Assembly: GCA_002363385.1 (NCBI GenBank) | Contig: DEVL01000004.1 | Location: forward strand, 298,910 to 362,909 | DNA length: 64,000 nt | Origin: Stenotrophomonas maltophilia | GTDB taxonomy: Bacteria > Pseudomonadota > Gammaproteobacteria > Xanthomonadales > Xanthomonadaceae | Direction of reading: 5' to 3' | In this document: piece after piece, positions 8,066-16,636 of the stretch | Layout of the letters: the number at the start of each line of letters is the position of its first letter | How positions within the stretch are numbered: position 1 is the stretch's first letter | Program-made: the position numbers and the translations under genes | Notes under the pieces: model-generated | Database searches by the model: none | What the model was told of the DNA's origin: nothing | What the model saw: the letters and a program-made list of their open reading frames with translations, nothing else

Positions 8066-8239
8066 TCAAAAATCGATGCAGCGTCCGTTTTTTTCCCAAT
8101 CTCCGTACCGCACCGGATCAAGTCCGCCGCGGCCGCCGATTTCCAAAGGCACTGCCGGCGTGTCGGAGAGCGGTTGCTCCTCCGGTACCAGCGTGCCTTC
8201 AGCTTCAGAATCTGGAGTGGGGGTTGTTTGGCCTATCAT
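8066..8239 (-). CDS. SDHAF4/DUF1674-type succinate dehydrogenase assembly factor
   Basis: The 57-residue product ends in the DUF1674/SDHAF4 hallmark: an EIGG segment (33-36) followed by DPVRYGDWEKNGRCIDF at the extreme C-terminus. Mitochondrial SDHAF4 and bacterial relatives bind flavinylated SdhA and help it join SdhB. The N-terminal half is acidic, Pro-rich and probably disordered. I chose ATG 8239 over an in-frame TTG at 8260 because the promoter at 8261-8289 would place the transcript start near 8255. It is the first gene of the sdh unit, which supports the assembly-factor role. Confidence 0.85.
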   Translation of the reverse strand: MIGQTTPTPDSEAEGTLVPEEQPLSDTPAVPLEIGGRGGLDPVRYGDWEKNGRCIDF

Positions 8240-8260
8240 GGGTGTTCTCGCAACGCACAA

Positions 8261-8289
8261 ATTTTAGACCCCGTTCACGTGCCTGACAA
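8261..8289 (-). promoter_or_regulatory. Sigma70-like promoter of the sdh operon
   Basis: On the minus strand a -35 box TTGTCA (8289-8284) and a -10 box TAAAAT (8266-8261) are separated by exactly 17 bases. Transcription would start near 8255, about 16 bases before the ATG of the SDHAF4-like gene. The GTG start of the divergent ygfZ (8279) lies inside this promoter, so the two genes share control DNA. Confidence 0.65.
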
Positions 8290-9148
8290 CCTGCCCTCCG
8301 ATTTCGCCGGCTTTTCGCGCCTCCCCGGTCACCAGCTGCTCAGCCTCAGCGGTGCCGATGCGGCCGCGTTCGCCCATGCCCAATTCTCCAGCGACGTCAC
8401 CGCCCTGCCCCTGCGGCATTGGCAGTGGAGTGCCTGGCTGACGGCCAAGGGCCGCACCATTGCTGTGTTCCAGCTGTTGCGGCTGGAGGATGAGCGCATC
8501 GTGCTGGTGCTCGCCGATGGCGACGCCGATGCGATTGCGTCGCAGTTGCAGCGTTTCGTGTTCCGCCGCAAGGTGCGGATCGAGGTGCGCGACGACCTCG
8601 CCGTCGTAGCCAGCTTCACCGCGCCGGAAGCGGCCTCCGGTGCCGCGATTGCGCAACTTGCCGGTGAAAACCTGGAACTGGACCTGGGCAGCGATGCGCT
8701 TCCGCGCAGTCTGCGGATCGGTGCGGCCGATGCCATGGCCGCTGCGGCCGACAGTGCGGATATCGCGCTGGCCTGGCGCCAGTCCGACCTGCGCTACGGC
8801 CTGCCACGCCTGGATGCCGATCAGCGCGAACAGTGGACGCCGCAGCAGCTCGGGCTGGACCGCCTGAACGGGTACAGCGTCAAGAAGGGCTGCTACCCGG
8901 GCCAGGAAATCGTGGCCCGCACCCATTTCCTCGGCAAGGCCAAGCGCGCCTTGCAGCTGCTGCGGGTCGTGGAGGGCACGACCAGCGGCACGCAGGTGCA
9001 TCAAAATGACGCCGCGATCGGCACGGTGGCCTCGGTGGCCGGTGACCTGGCCCTGGCAGTGCTCCCGCTGGAGATCGCGCCCGAACCGTTGACGGTTGGC
9101 GGGGTTGAAGCCGCCCACCTGCCCTTGCTGGACGGTCTGGCGCGGTAA
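8279..9148 (+). CDS. ygfZ: tRNA-modifying/iron-sulfur maturation protein YgfZ (folate-binding GcvT fold)
   Basis: The 289-residue protein carries the YgfZ signature KGCYPGQEIV (in YSVKKGCYPGQEIVARTHFLGKAKR, split by the segment boundary near residue 200). YgfZ binds tetrahydrofolate and supports iron-sulfur enzymes such as MiaB. The frame is open far upstream, but homology begins around LPSDFAGFSRL, so GTG 8279 is preferred. It is transcribed away from the sdh operon, an iron-sulfur enzyme operon, with a shared control region. Confidence 0.93.
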   Translation: MPDNLPSDFAGFSRLPGHQLLSLSGADAAAFAHAQFSSDVTALPLRHWQWSAWLTAKGRTIAVFQLLRLEDERIVLVLADGDADAIASQLQRFVFRRKVRIEVRDDLAVVASFTAPEAASGAAIAQLAGENLELDLGSDALPRSLRIGAADAMAAAADSADIALAWRQSDLRYGLPRLDADQREQWTPQQLGLDRLNGYSVKKGCYPGQEIVARTHFLGKAKRALQLLRVVEGTTSGTQVHQNDAAIGTVASVAGDLALAVLPLEIAPEPLTVGGVEAAHLPLLDGLAR

Positions 9149-9193
9149 GGGCAAGCATCGCGGTCACCACCAACGGCCGTGACCTACCGCCCG

Positions 9194-9216
9194 GTAGTGC
9201 CGGCCGCTGGCCGGCA
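9194..9216 (+). repeat. SMAG/REP-type GTAG palindrome, copy B
   Basis: This is a 23-base element beginning GTAGTGCCGGCC, identical to copy A at 1145-1167 and inverted relative to it. It lies between the convergent genes ygfZ and ugpC, where no other terminator is visible. Confidence 0.8.
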
Positions 9217-9237
9217 ATCCCGTAACCCCTCCGCGCC

Positions 9238-10329
9238 TTACGCGTCCTTCAGACGCTCGCCGGTTTCCGCATCAAAGAAATGCAGACCCTGCGGGTGGAT
9301 CGCCACGCGGATCGGCTCGCCCACCGCCGGCAACGCCTGCGGCGCCACGCGCATCACCAACGGCTGGCCGCCACTGGTCATGTTGACGAAGATCTCGTTG
9401 CCGACCGGTTCGATGCCGTCGATCATCGCCTCGAACGCAGTCGCATCCCCGGCGGCGGCCGGCTGCAGATGCTCCGGGCGCACGCCCACGGCGACCGCCT
9501 TGCCGACCCAGTTCTGATCGATACGCGCCTGGCCCAGCGGGGCGGTCAGTGCGGCGTCCTGCACGGCGAAGCCGTTGTCGGTGCGCTGCAGGGTGCCGCG
9601 CAGCACGTTCATCGCCGGGCTGCCGAGGAAGCCGGCCACGAACAGATTGGCCGGACGGTCGTACAGCGCCATCGGCGTATCGATCTGCTGGATCACGCCA
9701 TCCTTGAGCACCACGATGCGCTGGCCCAGGGTCATGGCTTCGACCTGGTCGTGCGTCACGTAGATCATGGTGGTGCCGAGCTTGCGGTGCAGCTGCGCGA
9801 TTTCCGTGCGCACGCTGTGGCGCAGCTTGGCGTCCAGGTTGGACAGCGGCTCATCCAGCAGGAACACCGCCGGCTCGCGCACCAGCGCCCGGCCCAGCGC
9901 AACACGCTGGCGCTGGCCGCCGGACATCGCCTTGGGCAGCTTGTCGAGCATCTCGGTCAGGCCGAGGGTTTCGGCCGCCTCGCTGACCCGCTTGCTGATC
10001 GTCGCCTTGTCGTGGCCGCGCAGCTTCAGGCCGAAGGCCAGGTTCTCGGCCACGGTCATATGCGGGTAGAGCGCGTAGCTCTGGAACACCATCGCGATGT
10101 CACGATCCTTGGGCGCCACGTCGTTGACCACGCGGTCGCCGATCGTCAGCGTGCCGCCGCTGATCTCTTCCAGCCCGGCGACCATGCGCAGCAGTGTGGA
10201 CTTGCCACACCCGGACGGCCCCACCAGCACCATCAATTCACCATCGGCCACTTCGAAGGTTGCGCCCTGCACGGCCACCTGACCGTTGTCATAGACCTTG
10301 CGAACGCCCTGCAGCTGCACTTTTGCCAT
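9238..10329 (-). CDS. ugpC: Sugar ABC transporter ATPase (UgpC/MalK/MsmK family)
   Basis: The 363-residue ATPase has Walker A GPSGCGKST, Q-loop MVFQSYALYPHMTV, signature MSGGQRQR, Walker B VFLLDEPLSNLDAKLR and H-loop YVTHDQ. A C-terminal OB-like regulatory region (about residues 240-363) includes GVRPEHL, as in MalK and UgpC. Such ATPases energise carbohydrate import, and one can serve several permeases. No permease or binding-protein gene is near, so its substrate cannot be named; the UgpC label reflects family only. It is divergent from the Entner-Doudoroff operon. Confidence 0.9.
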   Translation of the reverse strand: MAKVQLQGVRKVYDNGQVAVQGATFEVADGELMVLVGPSGCGKSTLLRMVAGLEEISGGTLTIGDRVVNDVAPKDRDIAMVFQSYALYPHMTVAENLAFGLKLRGHDKATISKRVSEAAETLGLTEMLDKLPKAMSGGQRQRVALGRALVREPAVFLLDEPLSNLDAKLRHSVRTEIAQLHRKLGTTMIYVTHDQVEAMTLGQRIVVLKDGVIQQIDTPMALYDRPANLFVAGFLGSPAMNVLRGTLQRTDNGFAVQDAALTAPLGQARIDQNWVGKAVAVGVRPEHLQPAAAGDATAFEAMIDGIEPVGNEIFVNMTSGGQPLVMRVAPQALPAVGEPIRVAIHPQGLHFFDAETGERLKDA

Positions 10330-10461
10330 ATCACCATTCCAGTCCGCCCGGTCTCCGGGCTGTTATGCGGAACTGCCTTCGGCCCTCCCGATGGCAGGTC
10401 GATGGCGTGGTGCCGCATGACGGCGACCACTGCAATCGAATACAGTCTGCGCATTCTGCCA

Positions 10462-10475
10462 TGTAAACGTTTTCA
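10462..10475. promoter_or_regulatory. LacI/GalR-type operator in the ugpC-zwf divergent region
   Basis: The 14-base imperfect palindrome TGTAAACGTTTTCA has the central CG and AAACGTTT core of LacI/GalR-family operators. It sits 133 bases upstream of the ugpC start and about 150 bases before the zwf start, in the 293-base divergent region. No LacI-family gene is in the window, so the regulator is unknown. The rest of 10330-10622 shows nothing else I can name. Confidence 0.6.
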
Positions 10476-10622
10476 CGTGGCACTATCCGATGGTCGGCCG
10501 TGACCTGACTGCCGGGGAAGATGCGAAATCTCTCCCGACACCGGGTCGGCAGGCCATCATGTCGGGCAGACAAGCTACCCCGCCCGACCCCCGAGAACAT
10601 AGACGAGAAGCGATTGACAACG

Positions 10623-12089
10623 ATGTCACCCGGATCTGAAACTCGAGCGATGCACGACACCCTTTTCCTGTTTGGCGCCACAGGTGACCTGGCCCAGCGC
10701 TATCTGTTCCCCTCGCTGCTGCGACTCCTCGGCGACGGCCTGCTCCCGGAAGACTTCAAAATCCGCGCGCTTGCGCTGTCGCCGCACGACACCGAGGCCT
10801 TCCGCGAAATCCTGCGCCCGCGCCTGCAGCAGGCCATGCCCATGGCTAGCCAGGACGACATCCACTCGCTGCTGCAGCGCATCGACTACCGTTCGGTGGA
10901 CCTGCGCAATCCCGAGTCGGTGGCCGAATCGGTGCATGACCTGGTCGACCGCCATTGCGTGAGCTACCTGGCGATTCCACCGGGCCTGTACATCTCCACC
11001 TGCGAGGGTCTGGCCAAGGGCGGCGCACTGGCCGCTCCGCACCGTCTGATGCTGGAAAAGCCGATCGGCAGCGACAGCGCCAGTGCCGAGGAGATCATCT
11101 CCACCATCGGGCAGTGGATCGACGAAGACCGCGTGTTCCGACTGGATCACTACCTGGGCAAGGCCGCGGTGCAGAACCTGATCGCGCTGCGCTTCGGCAA
11201 CACGCTGCTCGAGGCGGTCTGGAACCGCAACTACATCGAATCGGTGCACATCCTGGTCGCCGAGAGCGAAGGCGTGGACGGTCGCGACGCGTACTACGCC
11301 CGCTCCGGCGCGCTGCGTGACATGGTCCAGAGCCACATCCTGCAGCTGCTGTGTCTGGTCGCGATGGAACCACCGGCCTCGCTGGAAGCCGACCGCATCC
11401 GCGATGAAAAGGTCAAAGTGCTGCGCGCCCTGCGCCCGCTGGACGCCAAGCACGCCGCGCGTGACAGCGTGCGCGGCCGCTACACCGCCGGCACCATCAA
11501 CGGCCAGCCTGCGCAGGCGTACCAGCCGCCGGAAGGCAGCGACGTGGAAACCTTCGCCGGCGTCACCGCGCATATCGACAACTGGCGCTGGAGCGGCGTG
11601 CCGTTCCACCTGGTCACCGGCAAGCGCCTGGCCGAGCGCACCACGCGCGTCGTGGTCAACCTCAAGCCCGTCACCCATTGGCTGTTCGAACGCCCGCACC
11701 GCGGCAATGCCACGCCGAACCGCATCACCTTCCAGCTGCAGCCGCAGGAAAACATCGAGCTGGGCCTGATGAGCTCGCTGGCCGGCCCGGAATGGGGCGC
11801 GCTGGAACTGCACCCGCTGGAACTGGAACTGTCCGTACCGACCGGCCTGCACCGCCGCATCGCCTATGAACGCTTGTTCCTGGATGCGTTCAACGGCAAC
11901 CATGCCCTGTTCGTGCGCGATGACGAAGTGCGCGCGGCCTGGGCCTGGATCGACAGCGTCAGCGATGCCTGGAAAGCGGCCAGCCTGCCGCTGCAGCCCT
12001 ACCCGGCTGGCGAGTGGGGGCCGCAGGAAGCGGCCGGCTTCCTGCCGGCCGATGTGGATGCCGAGGCCGGCCGTGGTGGCCAGGCATGA
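10623..12089 (+). CDS. zwf: Glucose-6-phosphate 1-dehydrogenase
   Basis: Zwf oxidises glucose 6-phosphate to 6-phosphogluconolactone, the entry to the Entner-Doudoroff route. The 488-residue sequence shows the nucleotide-binding FGATGDLA near residue 17, EKPIG (145-149) and the substrate-binding RLDHYLGK (173-180). ATG 10623 gives the normal length with a weak GAGAAG upstream; ATG 10650, nine codons on, is a credible alternative. It is the first gene of zwf-glk-pgl-edd-eda and overlaps glk by four bases. Confidence 0.96.
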   Translation: MSPGSETRAMHDTLFLFGATGDLAQRYLFPSLLRLLGDGLLPEDFKIRALALSPHDTEAFREILRPRLQQAMPMASQDDIHSLLQRIDYRSVDLRNPESVAESVHDLVDRHCVSYLAIPPGLYISTCEGLAKGGALAAPHRLMLEKPIGSDSASAEEIISTIGQWIDEDRVFRLDHYLGKAAVQNLIALRFGNTLLEAVWNRNYIESVHILVAESEGVDGRDAYYARSGALRDMVQSHILQLLCLVAMEPPASLEADRIRDEKVKVLRALRPLDAKHAARDSVRGRYTAGTINGQPAQAYQPPEGSDVETFAGVTAHIDNWRWSGVPFHLVTGKRLAERTTRVVVNLKPVTHWLFERPHRGNATPNRITFQLQPQENIELGLMSSLAGPEWGALELHPLELELSVPTGLHRRIAYERLFLDAFNGNHALFVRDDEVRAAWAWIDSVSDAWKAASLPLQPYPAGEWGPQEAAGFLPADVDAEAGRGGQA

Positions 12090-13093
12090 CGGTGGTGTCC
12101 CAACCGGTCCTCGTGGCGGATATCGGGGGTACCAACGCACGCTTCGCGCTTGCCGATACCTCACTCGATGCCCCGCTGCAGCAGGACAGCATCCGAGAGT
12201 TCCGCGTCGCCGAATTCCCCTCGCTGGGTGAAGCAGCGCGCCATTACCTGGACGAGATCGGCGCGGAGGCCAAACGCGGCGTGTTCGCTGTGGCTGGCCG
12301 CGTGGACGGCGACGAAGCACGCATCACCAATCACCCGTGGGTGATCTCGCGCATGCGCACCGCGCACATGCTCGGCTTCGACGAACTGCACCTGATCAAC
12401 GACTTCGCCGCGCAGGCAATGGCGATCTCGCTGCTGCAGCCGCACGACGTGATCCAGGTCGGCGGCGCAGCGTGGGTGCCGGGCAAGCCCGGCCAGCCGC
12501 GCAACTATGCGGTGATCGGTCCGGGCACCGGGCTGGGCGTAGGCGGCTTGATCCTGCGCCACGGCCGCTGCTATCCACTGGAAACCGAGGGTGGCCACGT
12601 CAGCTTCCCGCCGGGCACGCCGGAGGAGATCCGCATTCTGGAGATCCTGTCCGAGCAGTTCGGCCGGGTCTCCAACGAGCGCCTGATCTGCGGTCCTGGC
12701 CTGGTCAACATCCATCGCGCCGTGTGCGAGATGGCCGGCATCGACCCGGGCCAGCTGCAGCCGGTGGACGTCACCGCGCGTGCACTGCATGGCGACCCGC
12801 AGGCGATGCGGACCGTGGACGTGTTCTGCGCGGTGTTCGGCGCGATCGCCGGTGACCTGGTGCTGATGCAGGGTGCCTGGGACGGCGTGTTCCTGACCGG
12901 CGGCCTGGTGCCGAAGATGCTGGATTCACTGCAGCACTCCGGCTTCCGCCAGCGCTTTGAACACAAGGGCCGCTTCTCTTCGATCATGTCCAAGGTGCCG
13001 TCACTGGCCGTGATGCACCCCAGCCCGGGCCTGCTCGGCGCAGCCGCATATGCGGCGGATGTGGAACGCGATCTGCCGGGAGGCACCGCATGA
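12086..13093 (+). CDS. glk: Glucokinase
   Basis: Glk phosphorylates cytosolic glucose. The 335-residue protein has the ATP-binding VADIGGTNARFALAD near the N-terminus, the active-site LINDFAAQ, VIGPGTGLGVGGL, and ETEGGHVSFPP, as in the proteobacterial Glk family. Its ATG overlaps the zwf stop by four bases and its stop overlaps pgl by four, so the three are translationally coupled. The context indicates that glucose is imported unphosphorylated, agreeing with the sodium/glucose symporter at 21.5-23.1 kb. Confidence 0.95.
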   Translation: MTVVSQPVLVADIGGTNARFALADTSLDAPLQQDSIREFRVAEFPSLGEAARHYLDEIGAEAKRGVFAVAGRVDGDEARITNHPWVISRMRTAHMLGFDELHLINDFAAQAMAISLLQPHDVIQVGGAAWVPGKPGQPRNYAVIGPGTGLGVGGLILRHGRCYPLETEGGHVSFPPGTPEEIRILEILSEQFGRVSNERLICGPGLVNIHRAVCEMAGIDPGQLQPVDVTARALHGDPQAMRTVDVFCAVFGAIAGDLVLMQGAWDGVFLTGGLVPKMLDSLQHSGFRQRFEHKGRFSSIMSKVPSLAVMHPSPGLLGAAAYAADVERDLPGGTA

Positions 13094-13812
13094 ATACCCT
13101 GGATACGTCCGATCGTTTCACCCTGATCCGTCACGGCGATGCCGATGGCTGGATCGAGGCCGTGGCCGCTGAAATGGCCGCCGAACTCAACCGCGACATC
13201 GCCGAATTCGGCCGGGCGCGCATGCTGCTCTCCGGCGGCACCACGCCGGCGCCGATCTACCAGGCGCTGGCCGAGCTGGAGGTTCAATGGGACCGGGTGG
13301 AAGTGAGCCTGGTCGATGAGCGCTGGCTGTCGCCACAGGATCGCGACAGCAATGCCTGGCTGGTCCGCGAGAGCTTCCTCAACCGTGCCGATGGCGCGCA
13401 TTTCGACCCGCTGGTGCGGATCGGCAAGCCGCTGCCCGAATGCGTCTACAGCGCCAACCTGCAGGCCCAGCACAGCCAGCGCCCGTGCCTGAGCGTGCTG
13501 GGCATGGGCAACGATGGCCACACCGCCTCGCTGTTCCCGGGGTCGAAGGATCTGACCCGGGCACTGGAAAGCACCCTGCCCTACGCGGCGCTTGATGCCA
13601 CCGGCTGCCCCGGTGCCAATCAGTGGCCGCTGCGCATCACCCTCACCCCGCATGGCTTGAAGCAGAGCCGCCAGCGCCTGTTGCTGCTGCGTGGCAAGCA
13701 GAAGCTGGAAGTGCTCAAGCACGCGCTGGAAAGCAACAATCCGCAGCTGTATCCCATCCTCAATGCGATCGATCTCGACGGCGCGAAACTGCGCGTCCAC
13801 TGGTGTGACTGA
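13090..13812 (+). CDS. pgl: 6-phosphogluconolactonase
   Basis: Pgl hydrolyses 6-phosphogluconolactone to 6-phosphogluconate. The 240-residue sequence shows the DevB-type features LLSGGTTPAPIYQAL, SLVDERWL and LGMGNDGHTASLFPG. The ATG overlaps the glk stop. It is the third step gene in the Entner-Doudoroff operon; edd follows after 45 bases. Confidence 0.95.
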   Translation: MNTLDTSDRFTLIRHGDADGWIEAVAAEMAAELNRDIAEFGRARMLLSGGTTPAPIYQALAELEVQWDRVEVSLVDERWLSPQDRDSNAWLVRESFLNRADGAHFDPLVRIGKPLPECVYSANLQAQHSQRPCLSVLGMGNDGHTASLFPGSKDLTRALESTLPYAALDATGCPGANQWPLRITLTPHGLKQSRQRLLLLRGKQKLEVLKHALESNNPQLYPILNAIDLDGAKLRVHWCD

Positions 13813-13857
13813 GTCGCCCCGGTGTTGTTCCGTTCGCCTTCTCATAGCCGGTAGCCA

Positions 13858-15774
13858 ATGAGCCTGCATCCCAAACTCCATGCCATCACCGAGCGCATCG
13901 TCCAGCGCAGCGTCGCCTCGCGCGCCGCCTACCTGGCCGGTGTCGACGCGGCCCTGCGCGACGGTCCGTTCCGTTCGCGCCTGAGCTGCGGCAACCTCGC
14001 CCACGGGTTCGCCGCGTGCGGCCCGACCGACAAGTCGCGCCTGCGCGGCGGCGTGACGCCCAACCTGGGCATCATCACCGCGTACAACGACATGCTGTCG
14101 GCACATCAGCCGTTCGAGCACTACCCGGAGATCCTGCGCGAAACCGCACGCGAACTCGGTGCGACCGCACAGGTCGCCGGTGGTGTGCCGGCGATGTGCG
14201 ACGGCGTCACCCAGGGCCGCGGCGGCATGGAACTGTCGCTGTTCTCGCGCGATGTGATCGCCCAGTCCACCGCGATCGGCCTGAGCCATGACATGTTCGA
14301 CGCCAGCGTCTACCTCGGCGTCTGCGACAAGATCGTGCCCGGCCTGCTGATCGGTGCACTGGCCTTCGGGCATCTGCCGGCGATCTTCCTGCCGGCCGGC
14401 CCGATGACCCCGGGCATCCCGAACAAGCAGAAGGCCGAAGTGCGCGAGCGCTATGCGGCCGGTCAGGCCACCCGCGAGGAACTGCTGGAAGCCGAAGCGG
14501 CCTCCTACCACGGCGCCGGTACCTGCACCTTCTACGGCACCGCCAACTCCAACCAGACCCTGCTCGAGGCGATGGGCGTGCAGATGCCGGGCGCTTCGTT
14601 CGTCAATCCGGATACGCCGCTGCGCGACGCACTGACCCGCCACGCCGCCGTGCGTGCGCTGGAGATCAGTGCACTGGGCGACGACTTCCGTCCGCTCGGC
14701 CGGCTGATCGACGAACGCGCGATCGTCAACGCCGTGGTCACGCTGATGGCCACCGGCGGTTCGACCAACCACACCATCCACTGGATCGCCGTGGCGCGTG
14801 CGGCCGGCATCGTGCTGACCTGGGACGACATGGACCAACTGTCGCAGCTGATCCCGTTGCTGGCCCGCGTCTATCCGAACGGCGAAGCCGACGTGAACCG
14901 CTTCGCTGCCGCCGGCGGCACCGCGTTCGTGTTCCGCGAGCTGATGGAGGCCGGCCTGATGCATGCCGACCTGCAGACCGTGGCCGAAGGCGGCATGCAC
15001 CAGTACGGCCAGGAGCCGGCACTGCGCGACGGCAAGCTGACCTACATCGATGGCGTGCGCGAGAGTGCCGATCCGGATGTGGTGCGCGGCGTGGCCAATC
15101 CGTTCGAGTCGCAGGGCGGCCTGCGCCTGCTGCGCGGCAACCTCGGCCGTTCGCTGATCAAACTGTCGGCAGTGAAGCCGGAGTTCCGCACGATCGAGGC
15201 GCCGGCGGTGGTCGTCGATGCACCGCAGGTGCTGAACAAGCTGCACGCGGCGGGTGTGCTGCCGCACGATTTCGTGGCGGTAGTGCGTTACCAGGGCCCG
15301 CGCTCCAACGGCATGCCGGAGCTGCATTCGCTGGCGCCGTTGCTGGGTCTGTTGCAGAACCAGGGGCGCCGGGTGGCGCTGGTCACCGATGGTCGTCTGT
15401 CCGGTGCCTCGGGCAAGTTCCCGGCGGCAATCCATATGACGCCGGAAGCCTCGCGTGGTGGTCCGCTGGCGCGCGTGCGCGAGGGCGACATCATCCGTCT
15501 GGATGGTGAGGCCGGCACGCTGGAATTGCTGGTGGATGCGGCCGAGTTCGCGGCACGCGAGCCGGCGCCGAACACTGCGCCGGCCGGGCACGATCTGGGT
15601 CGCAATCTGTTCGCGATGAGCCGCCGTCTGGTGGGTCCGGCCGATCAGGGCGCGATGTCGATTTCGTGTGGGCCAGCAGCCGATGACGGCAGCATCTGGA
15701 ACTACGATGCGGAGTACGAGCTTGGGCATGATGCGGCCGCTGCGGATGCGCCGCATGAGGCGAAGGACGCCTGA
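13858..15774 (+). CDS. edd: Phosphogluconate dehydratase
   Basis: Edd converts 6-phosphogluconate to KDPG and is the committed Entner-Doudoroff enzyme. The 638-residue protein belongs to the IlvD/Edd family; it has GIITAYNDMLSAHQPFE, PAMCDGVTQGRGGMELSLFSRD with the Cys of the 4Fe-4S site, further cysteines in LGVCDKIVPGLL and GTCTFYGTANSN, and the C-terminal VTDGRLSGASGKFPAAIH. Length is standard. A perfect 28-base inverted repeat separates it from eda. Confidence 0.97.
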   Translation: MSLHPKLHAITERIVQRSVASRAAYLAGVDAALRDGPFRSRLSCGNLAHGFAACGPTDKSRLRGGVTPNLGIITAYNDMLSAHQPFEHYPEILRETARELGATAQVAGGVPAMCDGVTQGRGGMELSLFSRDVIAQSTAIGLSHDMFDASVYLGVCDKIVPGLLIGALAFGHLPAIFLPAGPMTPGIPNKQKAEVRERYAAGQATREELLEAEAASYHGAGTCTFYGTANSNQTLLEAMGVQMPGASFVNPDTPLRDALTRHAAVRALEISALGDDFRPLGRLIDERAIVNAVVTLMATGGSTNHTIHWIAVARAAGIVLTWDDMDQLSQLIPLLARVYPNGEADVNRFAAAGGTAFVFRELMEAGLMHADLQTVAEGGMHQYGQEPALRDGKLTYIDGVRESADPDVVRGVANPFESQGGLRLLRGNLGRSLIKLSAVKPEFRTIEAPAVVVDAPQVLNKLHAAGVLPHDFVAVVRYQGPRSNGMPELHSLAPLLGLLQNQGRRVALVTDGRLSGASGKFPAAIHMTPEASRGGPLARVREGDIIRLDGEAGTLELLVDAAEFAAREPAPNTAPAGHDLGRNLFAMSRRLVGPADQGAMSISCGPAADDGSIWNYDAEYELGHDAAAADAPHEAKDA

Positions 15775-15801
15775 GCTGACGCGGCGGTGCGTTTCCTGGT
15801 T

Positions 15802-15911
15802 GAGGCAGCGGGATGGCCCCAACCAGGACGCGCCGTGAACCCATCCATGGGGGCTCGTCAGCGCCATCCATGGCGCTGTAACGGTCCTGGTTGGGGCCAT
15901 CCCGCTGCCTC
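15802..15911. repeat. Perfect 28-base inverted repeat with nested palindromes, between edd and eda
   Basis: Bases 15802-15829 are the exact reverse complement of 15884-15911. The 54-base loop holds smaller palindromes of the CCATCCATGG type, for example GCGCCATCCATGGCGC near 15872. Transcribed, this would form a very stable long stem. It sits in the 199-base edd-eda gap and has no T-run. I read it as a REP-type composite that could lower read-through into eda or protect the upstream message. Confidence 0.85.
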
Positions 15912-15973
15912 CGGACACACTCCGGCGCGTCGTTCGCGCTGCAGACATTGATGAAAAGAAGGATTGGAAACGC

Positions 15974-16633
15974 ATGAGCATCGCCGAACATCAGAAACGC
16001 GCTGAAACCCTGTTGAAGGCTGCCGGCATTCTGCCGGTGGTGACCGTGCATACGCTGGATCAGGCCCGTGCGGTCAGTGCGGCGTTGTTGGAGGGCGGGC
16101 TGCCGGCGATCGAGCTGACGCTGCGTACGCCGGTGGCGATGGAAGCGCTTGCCATGCTCAAGCGCGAGCTGCCGGATGTGGTGGTGGGTGCGGGCACGGT
16201 GTTGACCGTGGAGCAGATGCAGCAGTCGATCGATGCGGGTGCGGATTTCCTGGTCACGCCGGGTACGCCGGCGCACATGGCCGATGCGTTGGCGCAGGCG
16301 CCGTTGCCGGTGGTGCCGGGCGCGGCCTCGCCGACGGAAATGCTGGCGCTGTATGCGCGCGGCTTCCGGGTGTGCAAGTTGTTCCCGGCCTCGGCCGTGG
16401 GTGGGCTGGCGATGATCAAGGGTCTGGCCGGTCCGATTCCGGACCTGAAGCTGTGCCCGACCGGTGGCATCACCGAAGATACGGCGGCCGAGTATCTGGA
16501 GCAGAAGAACGTGGTCTGCATCGGCGGTTCGTGGATGGTGCCGGGCGGTTGGATCGAGCGCGGCGAGTGGGACAAGGTGCGCGAGAGTGCGGCCCAGGCC
16601 GCGAAGATCGTCGCGCGGGTCCGCGCGCACTGA
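15974..16633 (+). CDS. eda: KDPG / 4-hydroxy-2-oxoglutarate aldolase
   Basis: Eda splits KDPG to pyruvate and glyceraldehyde 3-phosphate. The 219-residue class I aldolase shows the conserved Glu in LPAIELTLRTP, VGAGTV, and the Schiff-base Lys135 in FRVCKLFPAS, followed by LKLCPTGGI. It completes the zwf-glk-pgl-edd-eda operon and is followed by a bidirectional terminator. A second aldolase of the same fold, DgoA, is encoded at 52.7 kb for the galactose branch. Confidence 0.97.
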   Translation: MSIAEHQKRAETLLKAAGILPVVTVHTLDQARAVSAALLEGGLPAIELTLRTPVAMEALAMLKRELPDVVVGAGTVLTVEQMQQSIDAGADFLVTPGTPAHMADALAQAPLPVVPGAASPTEMLALYARGFRVCKLFPASAVGGLAMIKGLAGPIPDLKLCPTGGITEDTAAEYLEQKNVVCIGGSWMVPGGWIERGEWDKVRESAAQAAKIVARVRAH

Positions 16634-16636
16634 ACG

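Noticed and set aside
12571..15981. 1136-codon minus-strand open frame
   Set aside because: It is antisense to glk, pgl and edd, which have full motifs; the His/Arg/Gln-rich product is a high-GC shadow.
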